A DNA stretch of 38,770 nt, taken from NCBI GenBank assembly GCA_902651635.1, contig CACRSC010000096.1, positions 40,440 to 79,209 on the forward strand, written 5' to 3'. This document shows, piece by piece, positions 20,630 to 30,110 of the stretch (positions within the stretch are counted from its first letter, which is position 1; every line of letters begins with the position of its first letter). The stretch is from Mastigamoeba balamuthi (Eukaryota > Evosea > Mastigamoebida > Mastigamoebidae). A program made the position numbers and the translations under genes. Below the pieces are notes generated by a model. That model did no database searches. It saw only the letters and a list, made by a program, of their open reading frames with translations, and had not been told where the DNA came from.

Positions 20630-21000
20630 TGCGTGAGTACATACACTGTGCGGGCTTGCCATCTATCCTGACCCATATCAGGTTGCAATGGCCACAGTAA
20701 TCCATTTTTCGCACTGTGTTGCAGTCAAACAATCAGCTTAAGCATTTGGACTATCTCTGTGGGTCACATCTGGCACACATCGGAGAACCTTGGTACAGTG
20801 TAGTGGCATGCCATCGCGTCTCACACAGAGGGCCTGCAGCCTCTATATTTCTCAATCTCACTCAACGTGTCCTTGTCTCCCAGGCATATTTTCTCATCAC
20901 ATATTGTGTTGCTGCATACATCATGTCAATAGTGTCAGATATCCTGGGCACAAAAAGCAGTTCTCGACAATGTCATTATAGTTGGGGGTACATTCACAAT
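20630..21000 (-). pseudogene. Decayed copy of the Cys-rich repeat region
   Basis: On the minus strand, pieces in several frames match the Cys-rich part of the gene at 14196-17381, in the same order: NDIVENCFLCPG (about 20990-20950) against NVVEDCFSCPG; CLGDKDT (about 20880) against CLGDEDA; CVRRDGMPLHCTKV (about 20820-20780) against WVRRDGTPARCTAV; and DYCGHCNLIWVRIDGKPAQC (about 20705-20645) against DRCGRCNAIWVGADGKQAQC. Stops and frame changes break it. It is far more AT-rich than the intact copy, and many differences look like CpG transitions. Confidence 0.7.
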
Positions 21001-21004
21001 TGTA

Positions 21005-21348
21005 AACCACTGCTGTAGAGCAGGGGACGCCTGCATGTGAGATGGTGTCAGAGGACGGCGTGGAGTCTCACTTCTCATACTTAAGCTGTTCACAGGGAAG
21101 ATCATCATCATGTTTTGATGCCCCTCTTACACGCACATGATGCCTGGACTGCTGCATCCCATCTTGCTCCCTTCTCATAAGTGACATCTGCTCTTCTGTA
21201 GTTAAGTACGTCCCTTTCCATACTTTTTATCAGGTAAGAAACACTGTTGTAGTAAATTCAAATTCGTTTGTTATAAAGAGTGAGAGAAAAAGAGAGAGGT
21301 GCTGCACATCATGATAAGGGCACCGAGGACTGCCCTGTGCATGTATAC
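21005..21348. repeat. 344-bp inverted repeat, left arm
   Basis: This is the exact reverse complement, by eye, of 23019-23362, with equal arm lengths and no indel. It adjoins the decayed Cys-rich copy. A purine-rich stretch (GAGAGAAAAAGAGAGAGG, about 21282-21299) is included. Confidence 0.85.
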
Positions 21349-22196
21349 TGTCGTGAATGTGTATGGGCCCTGTTGAAGTACTTGATGTTATTGTTCTTGT
21401 TCATGATTACCACAATAACATAAGGGGTCTTCCTTCTCTTGACAGCAGTGAATGCCACAACAAGGCCCAGGATGATCCCGTGGACAGTGTCTGAACGTGA
21501 AGAGCATTCATTGTGACTGTACTTATGATGGCGGGGGTCTCGTTGTATGTGACCGGACTGGTGTGTTCTACAAAGGTCGGGCTTGTACATCATCTTGCAG
21601 ATCCTCCTCTGGTGCATCACTGTTCTGCACATTCGGCTATACCTGCTGATGGCCTAGAAATGGGCTTAAGGAAGGGAAGTTCTGGTTGATAAAATCTTCT
21701 GGGTTGCCAGAGCACTTGTCGTTTGTCATTTATAGAGGAACACAACACAACAGAGTAAATAGATAACAAAGATGTGGTAACTGTACCCAAGTGGTACCAC
21801 ATGGAAAACTGCAATGCCACATGGGCCCACGTAGAAAATTGAGTGTCTCTTCTTTCACGAATGAATAGTCTTTCGCAATTAATTCGTAACTTGAATGTTC
21901 ACATCAGATCCTGATTTTGTCATTTTTATATGAACTAGGAGTGTTCATTCAGAATCAGATATGATTAATATGTCTACAACCAGAGGTGATAGTGTAAATT
22001 TGGATTTCAGAAAATTTACAAATTACTGAAATAAGAAACAATGAAATGCTGAATGGGAGCAACTTTTTTCAACACAACTGTCTGCTAGTTATGTTATGAT
22101 TTATCATATGTTCTTACTTCATCTTTTTCTGGAACATGCCATATGCAAAAGTCACAGTGATGATCAAATGTTCAGTGCAGATCTGAGCCCAGAAGA
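21349..22196. other. Interior of inverted repeat, left part; no gene recognised
   Basis: AT-richer sequence. A minus-strand frame (21632-21309) contains a hydrophobic piece followed by basic residues (GIILGLVVAFTAVKRRK, about 21480-21430). It could be a lost membrane segment of the neighbouring Cys-rich pseudogene. Nothing else stands out. Confidence 0.3.
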
Positions 22197-22535
22197 ATGT
22201 CTCTAAGGAGCTCAGCATCAAAATCAGAGAGAGTTAAGTCAGCACACCAGGGATCCATTCAAGATACGCAGCTCAGAGATCGACCCCTGGGACCCCCCTG
22301 TGCACTCCCGGCCCGACACACAACTCTTCGTGGCCTGGAGTACGATATCGAGCACACACTTTACACTTCGTCATCGTACAGAAAACCTTCAGACCCCCCA
22401 AGAGATCAGACCCTCAGGGGAAATCCACTTTCGGATTCAGCCAAGAATGTGGAACTGAGTACCTCTGATAACATGCTCACCATCATCGCCATCGCCACTG
22501 CAGTCATTCTGATTCTCTTAGCTGCTCATCCATAA
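22197..22535 (+). CDS. Small ORF, 112 aa, with C-terminal hydrophobic segment
   Basis: An ATG opens 112 codons. The first 90 residues are polar and rich in Ser, Arg and Pro. The end is a hydrophobic stretch (MLTIIAIATAVILILLAAHP) right before the stop, a tail-anchor-like layout. It lies inside the inverted repeat. No family recognised. It may be a small tail-anchored protein carried by the element, or the remnant of a larger gene. Confidence 0.35.
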   Translation: MSLRSSASKSERVKSAHQGSIQDTQLRDRPLGPPCALPARHTTLRGLEYDIEHTLYTSSSYRKPSDPPRDQTLRGNPLSDSAKNVELSTSDNMLTIIAIATAVILILLAAHP

Positions 22536-23018
22536 ATCCTCCCTTTCACACTCGGAGGACAGTCCTCATGCTCAGAAATTCGACCTCTCAGATATTCACC
22601 AAATATCTTTAACCTATTCCAGGAACTCGACAAATAGATAACTCAATTGTATAAATCTCAATTGGTTTATTTGACTCTGTGTGAATGTGGGGTGTGGGGG
22701 CTGTGCTATCCCGTCATACACTAAGACCAGTTGGGACTGCCTTAAACAGTTTAGGGGGCCGCCGTACATTATACACTGCTCCTTTAATGGGGAGCCGCCC
22801 TCCATAGTCTGGGGCGGGGTAGCACCCAGAAAACTTTATCTCCTTGTTCTCAACTTTGTTTCACATTGTCAGTTGTTGCAGTCTATGTAGTGTGCTTCGT
22901 GAACCTGTTATCCTCAGTGTGATATCCCAAAAGCATGTGAGATGGAATGGGCTGGGGAGTGCCCTAGATGACCTTCTGCAGAATGTTTGCAAAGATAATG
23001 CACTACATGAGGAATGCT
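22536..23018. other. Interior of inverted repeat, right part; no gene seen
   Basis: A frame from 22844 runs through into the right arm with no recognised content. No terminal motif, transposase or RNA gene was seen. Confidence 0.3.
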
Positions 23019-23362
23019 GTATACATGCACAGGGCAGTCCTCGGTGCCCTTATCATGATGTGCAGCACCTCTCTCTTTTTCTCTCACTCTTTATAACAAA
23101 CGAATTTGAATTTACTACAACAGTGTTTCTTACCTGATAAAAAGTATGGAAAGGGACGTACTTAACTACAGAAGAGCAGATGTCACTTATGAGAAGGGAG
23201 CAAGATGGGATGCAGCAGTCCAGGCATCATGTGCGTGTAAGAGGGGCATCAAAACATGATGATGATCTTCCCTGTGAACAGCTTAAGTATGAGAAGTGAG
23301 ACTCCACGCCGTCCTCTGACACCATCTCACATGCAGGCGTCCCCTGCTCTACAGCAGTGGTT
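23019..23362. repeat. 344-bp inverted repeat, right arm
   Basis: Reverse complement of 21005-21348 with no difference seen. The distance between the inner ends is 1670 bases. Confidence 0.85.
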
Positions 23363-23985
23363 CACATATGCTGTGACTTGCAGTCCAGATGGTATTGCTG
23401 GGTGTTCTTGTGGTGCTTCTGCCTGCATCAGCATCTCGAGCTAATGTGCGTGGGCCGTACTCTTGTGTGATGCTTATTAACTCACCCCAGCACATAGTAC
23501 TGGAATAAAATGTGGAAAAATAGGTAAGTGGAAATGATGCACAGAAATGTGGAATGGAACGACTTTGTGTTCCACTGTGCAACTGCCCATCACCTCGGTC
23601 ATAGATACACAACATTGCCTCTCTGAACTGGTAGCTTGTGCTGCCGCTGCAAGAACCGGGTGAGGTTTTCAGTTATGCTTGGCCTTTTTGTATCCTTCAG
23701 GGTTTGCTCAGAGTGCTGGGAACAGACTGCACCGGGCCGCTTCCCACAGAGTCCATGGGCTCATTGTCTGGCCTCTGTCCCAAGGGTTGCGCAACAACAG
23801 AATATGTCCGCGGCAGCCGGGCCTGCCGTGCAGAGAGCGCAGAGCGTGGACCCGCTGCGCTGCGGGTCAAAAACCCGCATTGCTATTCCCACTGCGATCC
23901 CGCACGTGCCGCGTTCCTCGGCCGTCGCTATTTTTGGCGTTCCTTTTTGTACTTAGCATTTTTCCATCTGCGGCGCAGCACTGCA
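23363..23985. promoter_or_regulatory. Upstream region of the acidic/polyQ gene
   Basis: AT-rich up to about 23630, then increasingly GC-rich. The coding frame downstream stays open back to 23638, but residues before 23986 are irregular, and T-rich patches (about 23925-23965) look like untranslated or intronic sequence. An acceptor-like TATCCTTCAG lies at about 23691-23700. Confidence 0.4.
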
Positions 23986-25677
23986 ATGCGGTCCTCCTGG
24001 AGCCGCTCGTGGCGCACCGGCCACGCCACGCGCACCGTATCCTCGCTCGCCGACATGTGCGTTGGCGTCCCCGGCATTGCCGAGCGCTGGGAGGCCCGTC
24101 ACTCCGAGGCCGCGGCCCGCCTGGCCCGTTCTCGTGCCCTCGACCCCCGCTCGCCGCCCGGGACGCTAGTCAGCGCCCTCCTCGACTCCACGCTGGCCAC
24201 CGGCGCCTTCCTCGCGTCCTCCCCGGCCGCTTGGCCCTCTCGCCAGTCGCGCGGCCGCGTGCTGGGCCTCCTGGCTGCGCTCGACGTCGACGACGCGCAA
24301 CGGGCGCTGCGCTCCGCGGTGGTCTCGGACGCCTCGAGCGCCCGCGCAGCGGCCATGACCCCCAAGGAGCGCTCGCTCTGCGTCCCCGCGCGGCCCCCGT
24401 CGCCCCCGCGCTCGCCCGTCGTTGTGCGTGCGCGGCCGCGCGTGGCGAGTGCGCCGCAGCTGCTGCGCAGGTGCTCGACGGGGTCGCTGGGGGCCAAGGC
24501 CCGGGGCATCGCGGCGTCGGCGCGGTCCAGCGGGTACGGCAGGCCCGAGTGGGCCCCGCCGAGCAGGGCCGAGGCGGAGGAGCGCGTGCGGGCTGCGCAG
24601 GAGGCGCGCGACGAGGCCGAGCGCAGCGCGATCGCGGCCGAGATCCACCACGTGAGGTCCCTGTCGTTCACGGCCTGCAGGGCTAGCAGGACACAGCAGC
24701 AGCAGCAGCAGCACGCGGCCGACAGGTCCGACGTGGTCTCGGTGCTCACGCACAGCGGCGACCTCGACGACCGCCGCAGCGACAGCGACAGCAGCGGCGA
24801 CGGCGACGACAACGACGGCGACGAAGAACTCAAGCGCGCGGACCTCGTGTCCTCCGAGGACGTCGGCGACACCGCCAGCGACAAGGACGACGACGACGAC
24901 GATGACGAGGAGGACGAGGACGAGGAGGAGGAGTACAGCGAGGACTTTGAGTCGGACGACAACGAGGAGGAGGCCGAGGGCAGCAGCAGCAGCAACGCGG
25001 CCGTCAAGGTCCCCGTGACCTCGTGGCCTATGCGCACGCAGCAGAAGCAGCAGCACGCGCGCCACGACTCGTCGTCGTCGGCCTGCGTGGCCTGCGAGGT
25101 CGTCGACGAGGTGGGGCAGCCCGCGGCCCCCGGGTCGCCCGGCGACTCGGACGAGGAACAGGAAGTCGTCGACGAGGTCCCGCAGGCCCCCGCAGGCGCC
25201 TGCGACGACGACGACGCGCAGGGAGCGACGGTGTCGCCGATGCCCATGTCGCCGTGGCCCGAGAAGCAGCGCATGATGATGCAGCGGCAGTCGCTGGGCC
25301 GCGCAGCCACCGTCCTCGCCCAGAAGCTCGCGGCCATCAAGGCCATCCCCACTTTGTCGACGGCCCCCGCAGCCCCCGCTCCTTCCTCCGAGGCCCAGCA
25401 GCAGCAGCAGCAGCCGCAGCCACAGCAGGCGAGCGAGGAGGAGGACGACCTGAGGGATGCGCCGACGAGCATCGACGAGCTCCTGGGCGACTCGTACTAC
25501 GAGAGGATCTTCGTGGTGACGCCCAGGGGAACCAGGACGCACGCGCCCGTCGCCCCTGTGCGGCCTGCGGCAGCGGCAGTGCAGCCACAGGGGGCCAGCG
25601 AGGCGGCCACAGCAGATGTGGACGAGAGTGGCAGTGCCCCGCCGTCGGACATCGACGACCTGCTGGCTGAGGACTGA
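23986..25677 (+). CDS. Low-complexity acidic/polyQ protein, unknown function
   Basis: The ATG at 23986 gives 563 residues; an earlier start at 23638 is possible but less protein-like. The first 230 residues are Ala/Arg/Ser-rich with a helical stretch (SRAEAEERVRAAQEARDEAE, about 24563-24622). Then come a six-Gln run (about 24694-24711), a long Asp/Glu-rich region (about 24740-24980), a second Gln-rich patch (about 25396-25435), and a C-terminal part with two similar short motifs: SIDELLGDSYYERIFVV (about 25467-25517) and SDIDDLLAED just before the stop. Most of it is predicted to be disordered. No catalytic domain is seen. The paired I-D-E/D-L-L motifs suggest short interaction modules; a scaffold or nuclear role is only a guess. 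Confidence 0.7.
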   Translation: MRSSWSRSWRTGHATRTVSSLADMCVGVPGIAERWEARHSEAAARLARSRALDPRSPPGTLVSALLDSTLATGAFLASSPAAWPSRQSRGRVLGLLAALDVDDAQRALRSAVVSDASSARAAAMTPKERSLCVPARPPSPPRSPVVVRARPRVASAPQLLRRCSTGSLGAKARGIAASARSSGYGRPEWAPPSRAEAEERVRAAQEARDEAERSAIAAEIHHVRSLSFTACRASRTQQQQQQHAADRSDVVSVLTHSGDLDDRRSDSDSSGDGDDNDGDEELKRADLVSSEDVGDTASDKDDDDDDDEEDEDEEEEYSEDFESDDNEEEAEGSSSSNAAVKVPVTSWPMRTQQKQQHARHDSSSSACVACEVVDEVGQPAAPGSPGDSDEEQEVVDEVPQAPAGACDDDDAQGATVSPMPMSPWPEKQRMMMQRQSLGRAATVLAQKLAAIKAIPTLSTAPAAPAPSSEAQQQQQQPQPQQASEEEDDLRDAPTSIDELLGDSYYERIFVVTPRGTRTHAPVAPVRPAAAAVQPQGASEAATADVDESGSAPPSDIDDLLAED

Positions 25678-26191
25678 GCGTATGGGCTGAGCGGCCCAGG
25701 TGTTGCGGAGCACACAAAATACAGACACCAACTGAACAGCAGTGCAGCAGTGCAGTCTGTCTGTCAGCAGCAAATCAGCTGGTGAGTGAGAGGACAAGGG
25801 GCTGCACCGCCAGCACTGGGCCGCAGTGCTTACCGCCATGCTTGTGTTGCCCCTGAGCCTGAGCATGGTGGCTGCTGAGCATGAGCAGCAGGGAGCAGGG
25901 AAAGCCACTGCGTGGCGCGAGAGGGAGGAAAGCATGCACTGATTCTCCAAGGCACTGCTCTCTTCCCTCAGCCAGCTCATGCCACTCATGAGGAGCTTCA
26001 GCGGCGCCTGTTTGCCTCACAGGCCGTTCGCTCCCCTCAAAATCTATTTGACGCCACGATGACGGGACCTCGTTGATCACACACGCATATCTGCGTGCAA
26101 AAAATCTGTGTGGGGAATCGTCAGAAAAATCAGCGGAGATCTCGGGGGGCGCGGATCTTTTTTTCCAGCAACGCGCGCGCGAACCGGAGCG
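25678..26191. promoter_or_regulatory. Intergenic region before the chromodomain gene
   Basis: Holds the 3' flank of the acidic gene and the 5' flank of the chromodomain gene. No clear polyadenylation signal or TATA box is seen. Long minus-strand frames here and across 24100-26500 are by-products of GC-rich coding on the plus strand. Confidence 0.4.
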
Positions 26192-28734
26192 ATGGAGCCG
26201 GGGGAGAGCAGCAGCGCCGACCCCCAGCGGTCGGGGTCCTCCGACGTCGACATGGCCCCGCTGGACCCCGCCCCCCCCGCCGCCGCCGCCGCCGCGCCCG
26301 ACGCGCCCGGCAGCGCCGCAGCCGCCGGCGGCCTCGCCCCCCACGCCCTCAGCCTCCGCGCTGGCGACTTCATCGCCGCCAACTGCGAGCCCCCCGACCT
26401 CTTCTGGGTCTGCCAGCTCATGCAGGCGCGCCCTGCCCTCCAACCGCAGTATCTCCCGGGGCGGATAATATCTTCCCCGGGGGGAAAATATCTCCGGAGA
26501 ATATCTGCGCTGACGTCGCATCAGGACATGACGCGGGCAGAGTCGGGGAGGGACGACAACGAGACGGTGGACATACGGTGGCTGGAGCAGCGGGAGCTGT
26601 GCGAGGAGGGGGACCTGTTCGCGTACATCGAGACGGGGGAGCGCGAGGGCAAGGTCGAGAAGGGCGCCATCGTCTGCGCCGTCGCCCTCCAGCAGCGCCC
26701 CAACGCCCGCCTCCTCCTCCCCCGCGAGGACAGGTACCGCGTCATGCGCATCGCCATCGACATCCCCGAGAACGAGACAAAGGTGCTGGCTGTCACTGGC
26801 CGCCCACTGGCCCCCGGGTCCCGTGGAGATCGGCTTATTCCCTATTTTTCCGATAGCGATATGGGCTCCCGATTCCCGATTCCCACGATCTGACGGGCAA
26901 CGCCAATAAATCTTCTCCCCGGGCTGCGTGCAGAACGACCCTGAGAAGAACGTGATACGCGGGCTGAAGCTGAAGAACGTGGTGACGCGGGCGCTGTACG
27001 GGCCGTCGCAGTACTACCTGGTGAGCTGGGTGGGCTACGACGAGCGCTGCTTCACGTGGGAGCCCGCCGAGGCGGTGCAGGCGCCGTCGCTGCTGGGCGT
27101 CTTCGAGGACTCGGACAAGCTGCAGGTCTCGTTCGGCGACCCCGCGGAGCAGCAGGCCGCCCAGCAGGCCGCCAAGGCCAAGCAGGCAGCCGCCAGGGCC
27201 CGCGCCAGGCAGAAGCAGCAGCAGCTCGACGAGCGCTCGGCAAAGCGCCAGCGCCTCGCCCCCGCGGCCGCCTCTCCCGCCCCCTCCTCGGCCGCCCCCT
27301 CGCCCGCTGCCCCGCCTGCACCCCTCTCGCCGCAGCCCCAGCCCCTGGCCCCTGCGGCCCCTGCTGCCTCTGCAGCCTCTGCGGGCACTGCGGGCGCTGC
27401 ACCCGCGGCGTCGCCGTCGCCCCTGATGGCCCACGCGGAGACCCCGACGCCCCAGCAGCAGCCCCTGCCCCCGCAGCAGCCCCTGCAGCAGCAGCAGCAG
27501 CCCCAGCAGGCGGTGCACCTGCACCCGCAGCCGCCCGTCATCCTGCCGGTGCCCCCGCAGGTGCAGCAGCAGATCCAGCAGCAGCTCCAGCAGCAGCAGA
27601 AGCACCAGCAGCTCGCAGGCGCCGGGGCTCAGCCGCAGGCCCCGGCACCCTCCCCCGCCGCTGCCCCTGCAGCCCCCGCAGCGCCGCAGCCCCCTGCGCC
27701 TGCAGCAGCAGCAGCGGCAGCGCCCGCGACCCCGACGCTGTCGCCGTCCGCAGCCCCCAGCGCAGCCCCGCCTGCGCCCGCGGCAGCGACCGCTGCGGCC
27801 CCTGCGGCCCCTGCGACCCCTGCGGCCCCCGCGCAGGCGCAGCAGCGGGCGCAGACGTCACCGCAGGCGGCAGAGGCCTCGTCGCCAGAGCCCTCGCCGG
27901 CCCCGGAGCAGCAGGCGGCGCCCGCAGAGGAGGCTGCGGCCACGCCGGCCGAGGAGGCGATCGCCAGCGACGCCGCGGCCGCAGCGGACCACCAGGGGGA
28001 GGCGCAGGAGCAGCCGCAGCAGCCGCAGGCCGGCGGCGACGCTGCCACCAACGCGCAGGCCGTGTAGGGCGCCCAGCACAGCCCCCGCGCCAGCCCTCCC
28101 GCTGCAGCGCGGCTCACACGAGGGGGGCGCACTGCAGGCAGGCGCTGGCGATGCTCGGGGGCCCCGCAGGCGCCGCGGCGGCGGCAGCTGGCGGGGTGGA
28201 CGCGCAGAGCTACGGGCAGCTGATGCTGCTGGCGCAGCAGATGCCCGAGGCGGGGATGCTGCTGGGCGGCGGCGCCAAGGCGGCGGGGCTCGCGCAGCCC
28301 CAGCAGTACGCGGCGGCAGCGGCGGCGGCGGCGGTGGCGGCGACGTCGCCGCAGTGCCTGGGGGGGATGCCGCCGCAGCGCAAGCCCACGGCGCTGCAGA
28401 TGAAGCAGGCGAGGCTCAAGCAGCAGCTCGAGGAGCTCGAGCAGTCGCGCGTGCAGCGCCTGTGCGTCCCCCCGCCCGCGAGCGTGTGGTGCGCGGCGGC
28501 GCTGTGGCTCAGAGGCGCCCGGGTGTGCGCGTGCGCTCGCGCAGGACGGGGATGGACGCGGGCGGGGCGTCGCTCGACTCGCTCATCGGCATGGTCATGG
28601 CCGCCGTCGGCACGGGCCCCGCGGCGGGCGCCACGGGCGAGGCCGACGCTGCCGGCGAGGCGCAGGCGCAGGCGCAGCAGCAGCAGCAGGAGCAGCAGCA
28701 GACACCGCCGCCCCCTGCGGCAGAGAACCCCTGA
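26192..28734 (+). CDS. Chromodomain protein with Ala/Pro/Gln-rich tails
   Basis: Four exons join in frame with GT-AG borders: 26192-26782, 26934-28061, 28142-28461, 28545-28734. Exon 1 has an Ala/Pro-rich start, then GDFIAANCEPPDLFWVCQL and, after an odd insert, ETVDIRWLEQRELCEEGDLF and GAIVCAVALQ: a small beta-barrel of Tudor/BAH-like type is likely. Exon 2 begins with a chromodomain (about 26960-27090): VTRALYGPSQYYLVSWVGYD, then CFTWEPAEAV, with the expected aromatic residues for binding methyl-lysine. A very long Ala/Pro/Gln tail follows (to 28061). Exon 3 ends in a helix (QMKQARLKQQLEELEQSRVQ). Exon 4 has SLDSLIGMVMAAVG and a Gln-rich end. It probably acts in the nucleus on chromatin; the tails look like activation or condensate-forming regions. 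Exon 3 and 4 joins are inferred from frame only. Confidence 0.75.
26449..26545 (+). repeat. Palindrome-rich insert in chromodomain gene exon 1
   Basis: Short palindromes follow each other: ATATCTTCCCC pairs with GGGGGAAAATAT, and TCTCCGGAGA is self-complementary. The block splits the Tudor/BAH-like domain yet keeps the reading frame. An intron from the GT at 26449 to the AG sites at 26524 or 26540 would shift the frame, so it may be an in-frame insertion. Confidence 0.5.
26783..26933 (+). other. Intron 1 of chromodomain gene
   Basis: 151 bases, GTGCTG...GCGTGCAG. Splicing joins ENETK to NDPEKNV in phase 0. AT-richer than its flanks, with stop codons in the exon 1 frame near 26891. Confidence 0.7.
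28062..28141 (+). other. Intron 2 of chromodomain gene
   Basis: 80 bases, GTGTAG...CTGCAGGCAG. Its donor includes the in-frame TAG at 28065, so skipping it avoids a stop and joins the Ala-rich tail to ALAMLGGPAG. If it is not spliced, the protein ends at 28067. Confidence 0.5.
28462..28544 (+). other. Intron 3 of chromodomain gene
   Basis: 83 bases, GTGCGT...GCGCAG. Splicing joins QRL to TGMDAGGASL in phase 2. Confidence 0.55.
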
Positions 28735-28879
28735 GAGGGGCCGCGTACTCGTCTAATATGGAGCATCAGACAGCCACACACCCCCGCGTCTGCCTTGCTG
28801 CCCTCTAGCGCTGCTGTGGCCGTAGGGTGGGGTGGGTGGGGCCGCGCTGCTGCGCTGCTACGCCCAGCTGCGCTCGCAG

Positions 28880-29033
28880 ACCATCAAAAGCGCCGCGTCT
28901 CTTAGGGGATTGGTCTCCAGCAGGCCCGACACATGAGTTGTTCCGAACTATTGGATTGGCGGATTCTTTGAGATATTCAGGCAGACAGCTGATTTGGGCG
29001 CCAACACACGCATCGTCTATCCAGAGTGCATCA
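28880..29033 (+). promoter_or_regulatory. Duplicated upstream region of the coiled-coil gene
   Basis: About 150 bases before the ATG at 29034 are conserved in the second copy at about 37664-37829, including TTGGATTGGCGGATTCTTT and ATATTCAGGCAGACAGCTGA. Start and spacing are the same in both copies. This is the likely promoter and 5' leader; no element was identified. Confidence 0.5.
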
Positions 29034-30110
29034 ATGTCGCAGGTCCCGGTGCCCGTTGTCACTCCGCAGGTCGCCCGCGCCATCGCGGGGGCCATCAGGA
29101 TGGAGGTGGACGGCGAGGCCATCGGGAGGGCGCTCTACGCTGGCATTGCCGAGGCGCTGCGCCCCCAGTTTGATCAGCTCCGCGCGGAAATCCAGCAGGG
29201 CCGGTCCGAGACCAGCGCCGAGATCGCTGAGGTCGCTCACTCCTGCGCCGAGTTCCGCACGGGCATAGAGAGAATTCTGATAGACCTGAGGCACGTCTCC
29301 CAGCGCGTGGACGTCCTCGTCGAGGACAGGACCCTCTGTGCGCTGCTAGTTCTTCACCGATGCCCCCCCGGTTTTGCACATCTGGGCTTGTCCCGCCCCC
29401 CAGGGCAGGGTGGGGGATGTGGCCGACAGCCCGTTGCTGCGAGGCTTCCCGTAGAGTCTCAGTCAGCGGGAGCGCGGCCTGAGAGCGCATCTGACGTTGC
29501 GCGCGGTGCAGCCCGGAGCGTGAGGCAGCGACTCGACGAGGCCGACCGCCAGAGGGACAGGGACACTCGGCGCCTGGAGCGTCAGGCAGCGCAGGAGCGC
29601 CAGCAGCGCGACCAGGCGAGGCGCAGGAGGCCCCCAGCTCTCGGCCCCGAGCTGCGCAGGGGCCGCCAGGGCTCGTACGCGCTCGCCGTGCCCGGGGGCC
29701 TCGCCGCGGCGCTGGGCATCAACGTGGGGGCTGTGCGCCACTACGGGGGGTACCCCAACTGCGGACCGGCAGCCGCGGACCACGCGCTGGGGGTGCAGGG
29801 CTCGAGGCGCCTCGTGCGCGAGTGGCTGCAAACAGAGGGCGGCAGGGCCTTTGCGCAGCTCGTGGGCGACGACGCGGCGCAGCGGCTGCGGGAGGCGGCC
29901 AGCGAGCAGCGCCCAGCCCCTGTCGAGGAGCCGTTCTTCCGTGCCCTCACCGACGCCACGCAGCGCCACGTCGTGGTGGCGTTCGAGTCCGAGGGCCACT
30001 TCAACGCGCTGCACTTTGGGGAGCAGCACGGCGGCGAGCCCGCGTACCTCTACCACGCGGGAACGTACTTCCACGTCGAGCCTGCGGTCGCCGACGAGGA
30101 TGGGGAGTGA
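29034..30110 (+). CDS. Coiled-coil protein with papain/OTU-like C-terminal part
   Basis: The frame is open from 28827; the ATG at 29034 is chosen because it is conserved in the second copy. The first 100 residues are helical (AGIAEALRPQFDQLRAEIQQ). A Pro/Gly-rich stretch (about 29350-29470) may be an intron, since indels between the two copies there are not in threes. A basic coiled coil follows (VRQRLDEADRQRDRDTRRLE, about 29520-29640). The C-terminal part has GGYPNCGPAAADHAL (Cys at about 29760) and, 80 residues later, SEGHFNALHF (His at about 29997) and AYLYHAGTYFHVE. Cys followed by His-aromatic-Asn recalls OTU or other papain-like peptidases, but the usual Asp-Gly before the Cys is missing. 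A deubiquitinase-like role is speculative. Confidence 0.65.
   Translation: MSQVPVPVVTPQVARAIAGAIRMEVDGEAIGRALYAGIAEALRPQFDQLRAEIQQGRSETSAEIAEVAHSCAEFRTGIERILIDLRHVSQRVDVLVEDRTLCALLVLHRCPPGFAHLGLSRPPGQGGGCGRQPVAARLPVESQSAGARPESASDVARGAARSVRQRLDEADRQRDRDTRRLERQAAQERQQRDQARRRRPPALGPELRRGRQGSYALAVPGGLAAALGINVGAVRHYGGYPNCGPAAADHALGVQGSRRLVREWLQTEGGRAFAQLVGDDAAQRLREAASEQRPAPVEEPFFRALTDATQRHVVVAFESEGHFNALHFGEQHGGEPAYLYHAGTYFHVEPAVADEDGE

Noticed and set aside
24099-25989. Two long minus-strand frames (457 and 607 codons)
   Set aside because: Ser-, Arg- and Val-rich by-products opposite the acidic/polyQ gene, whose own frame has acidic, Gln and coiled-coil structure.
27056-28139. First part of a 566-codon plus-strand frame overlapping the chromodomain gene
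   Set aside because: Only its stretch at 28142-28461 is protein-like, and that fits as exon 3 of the chromodomain gene. The rest is an out-of-frame reading.
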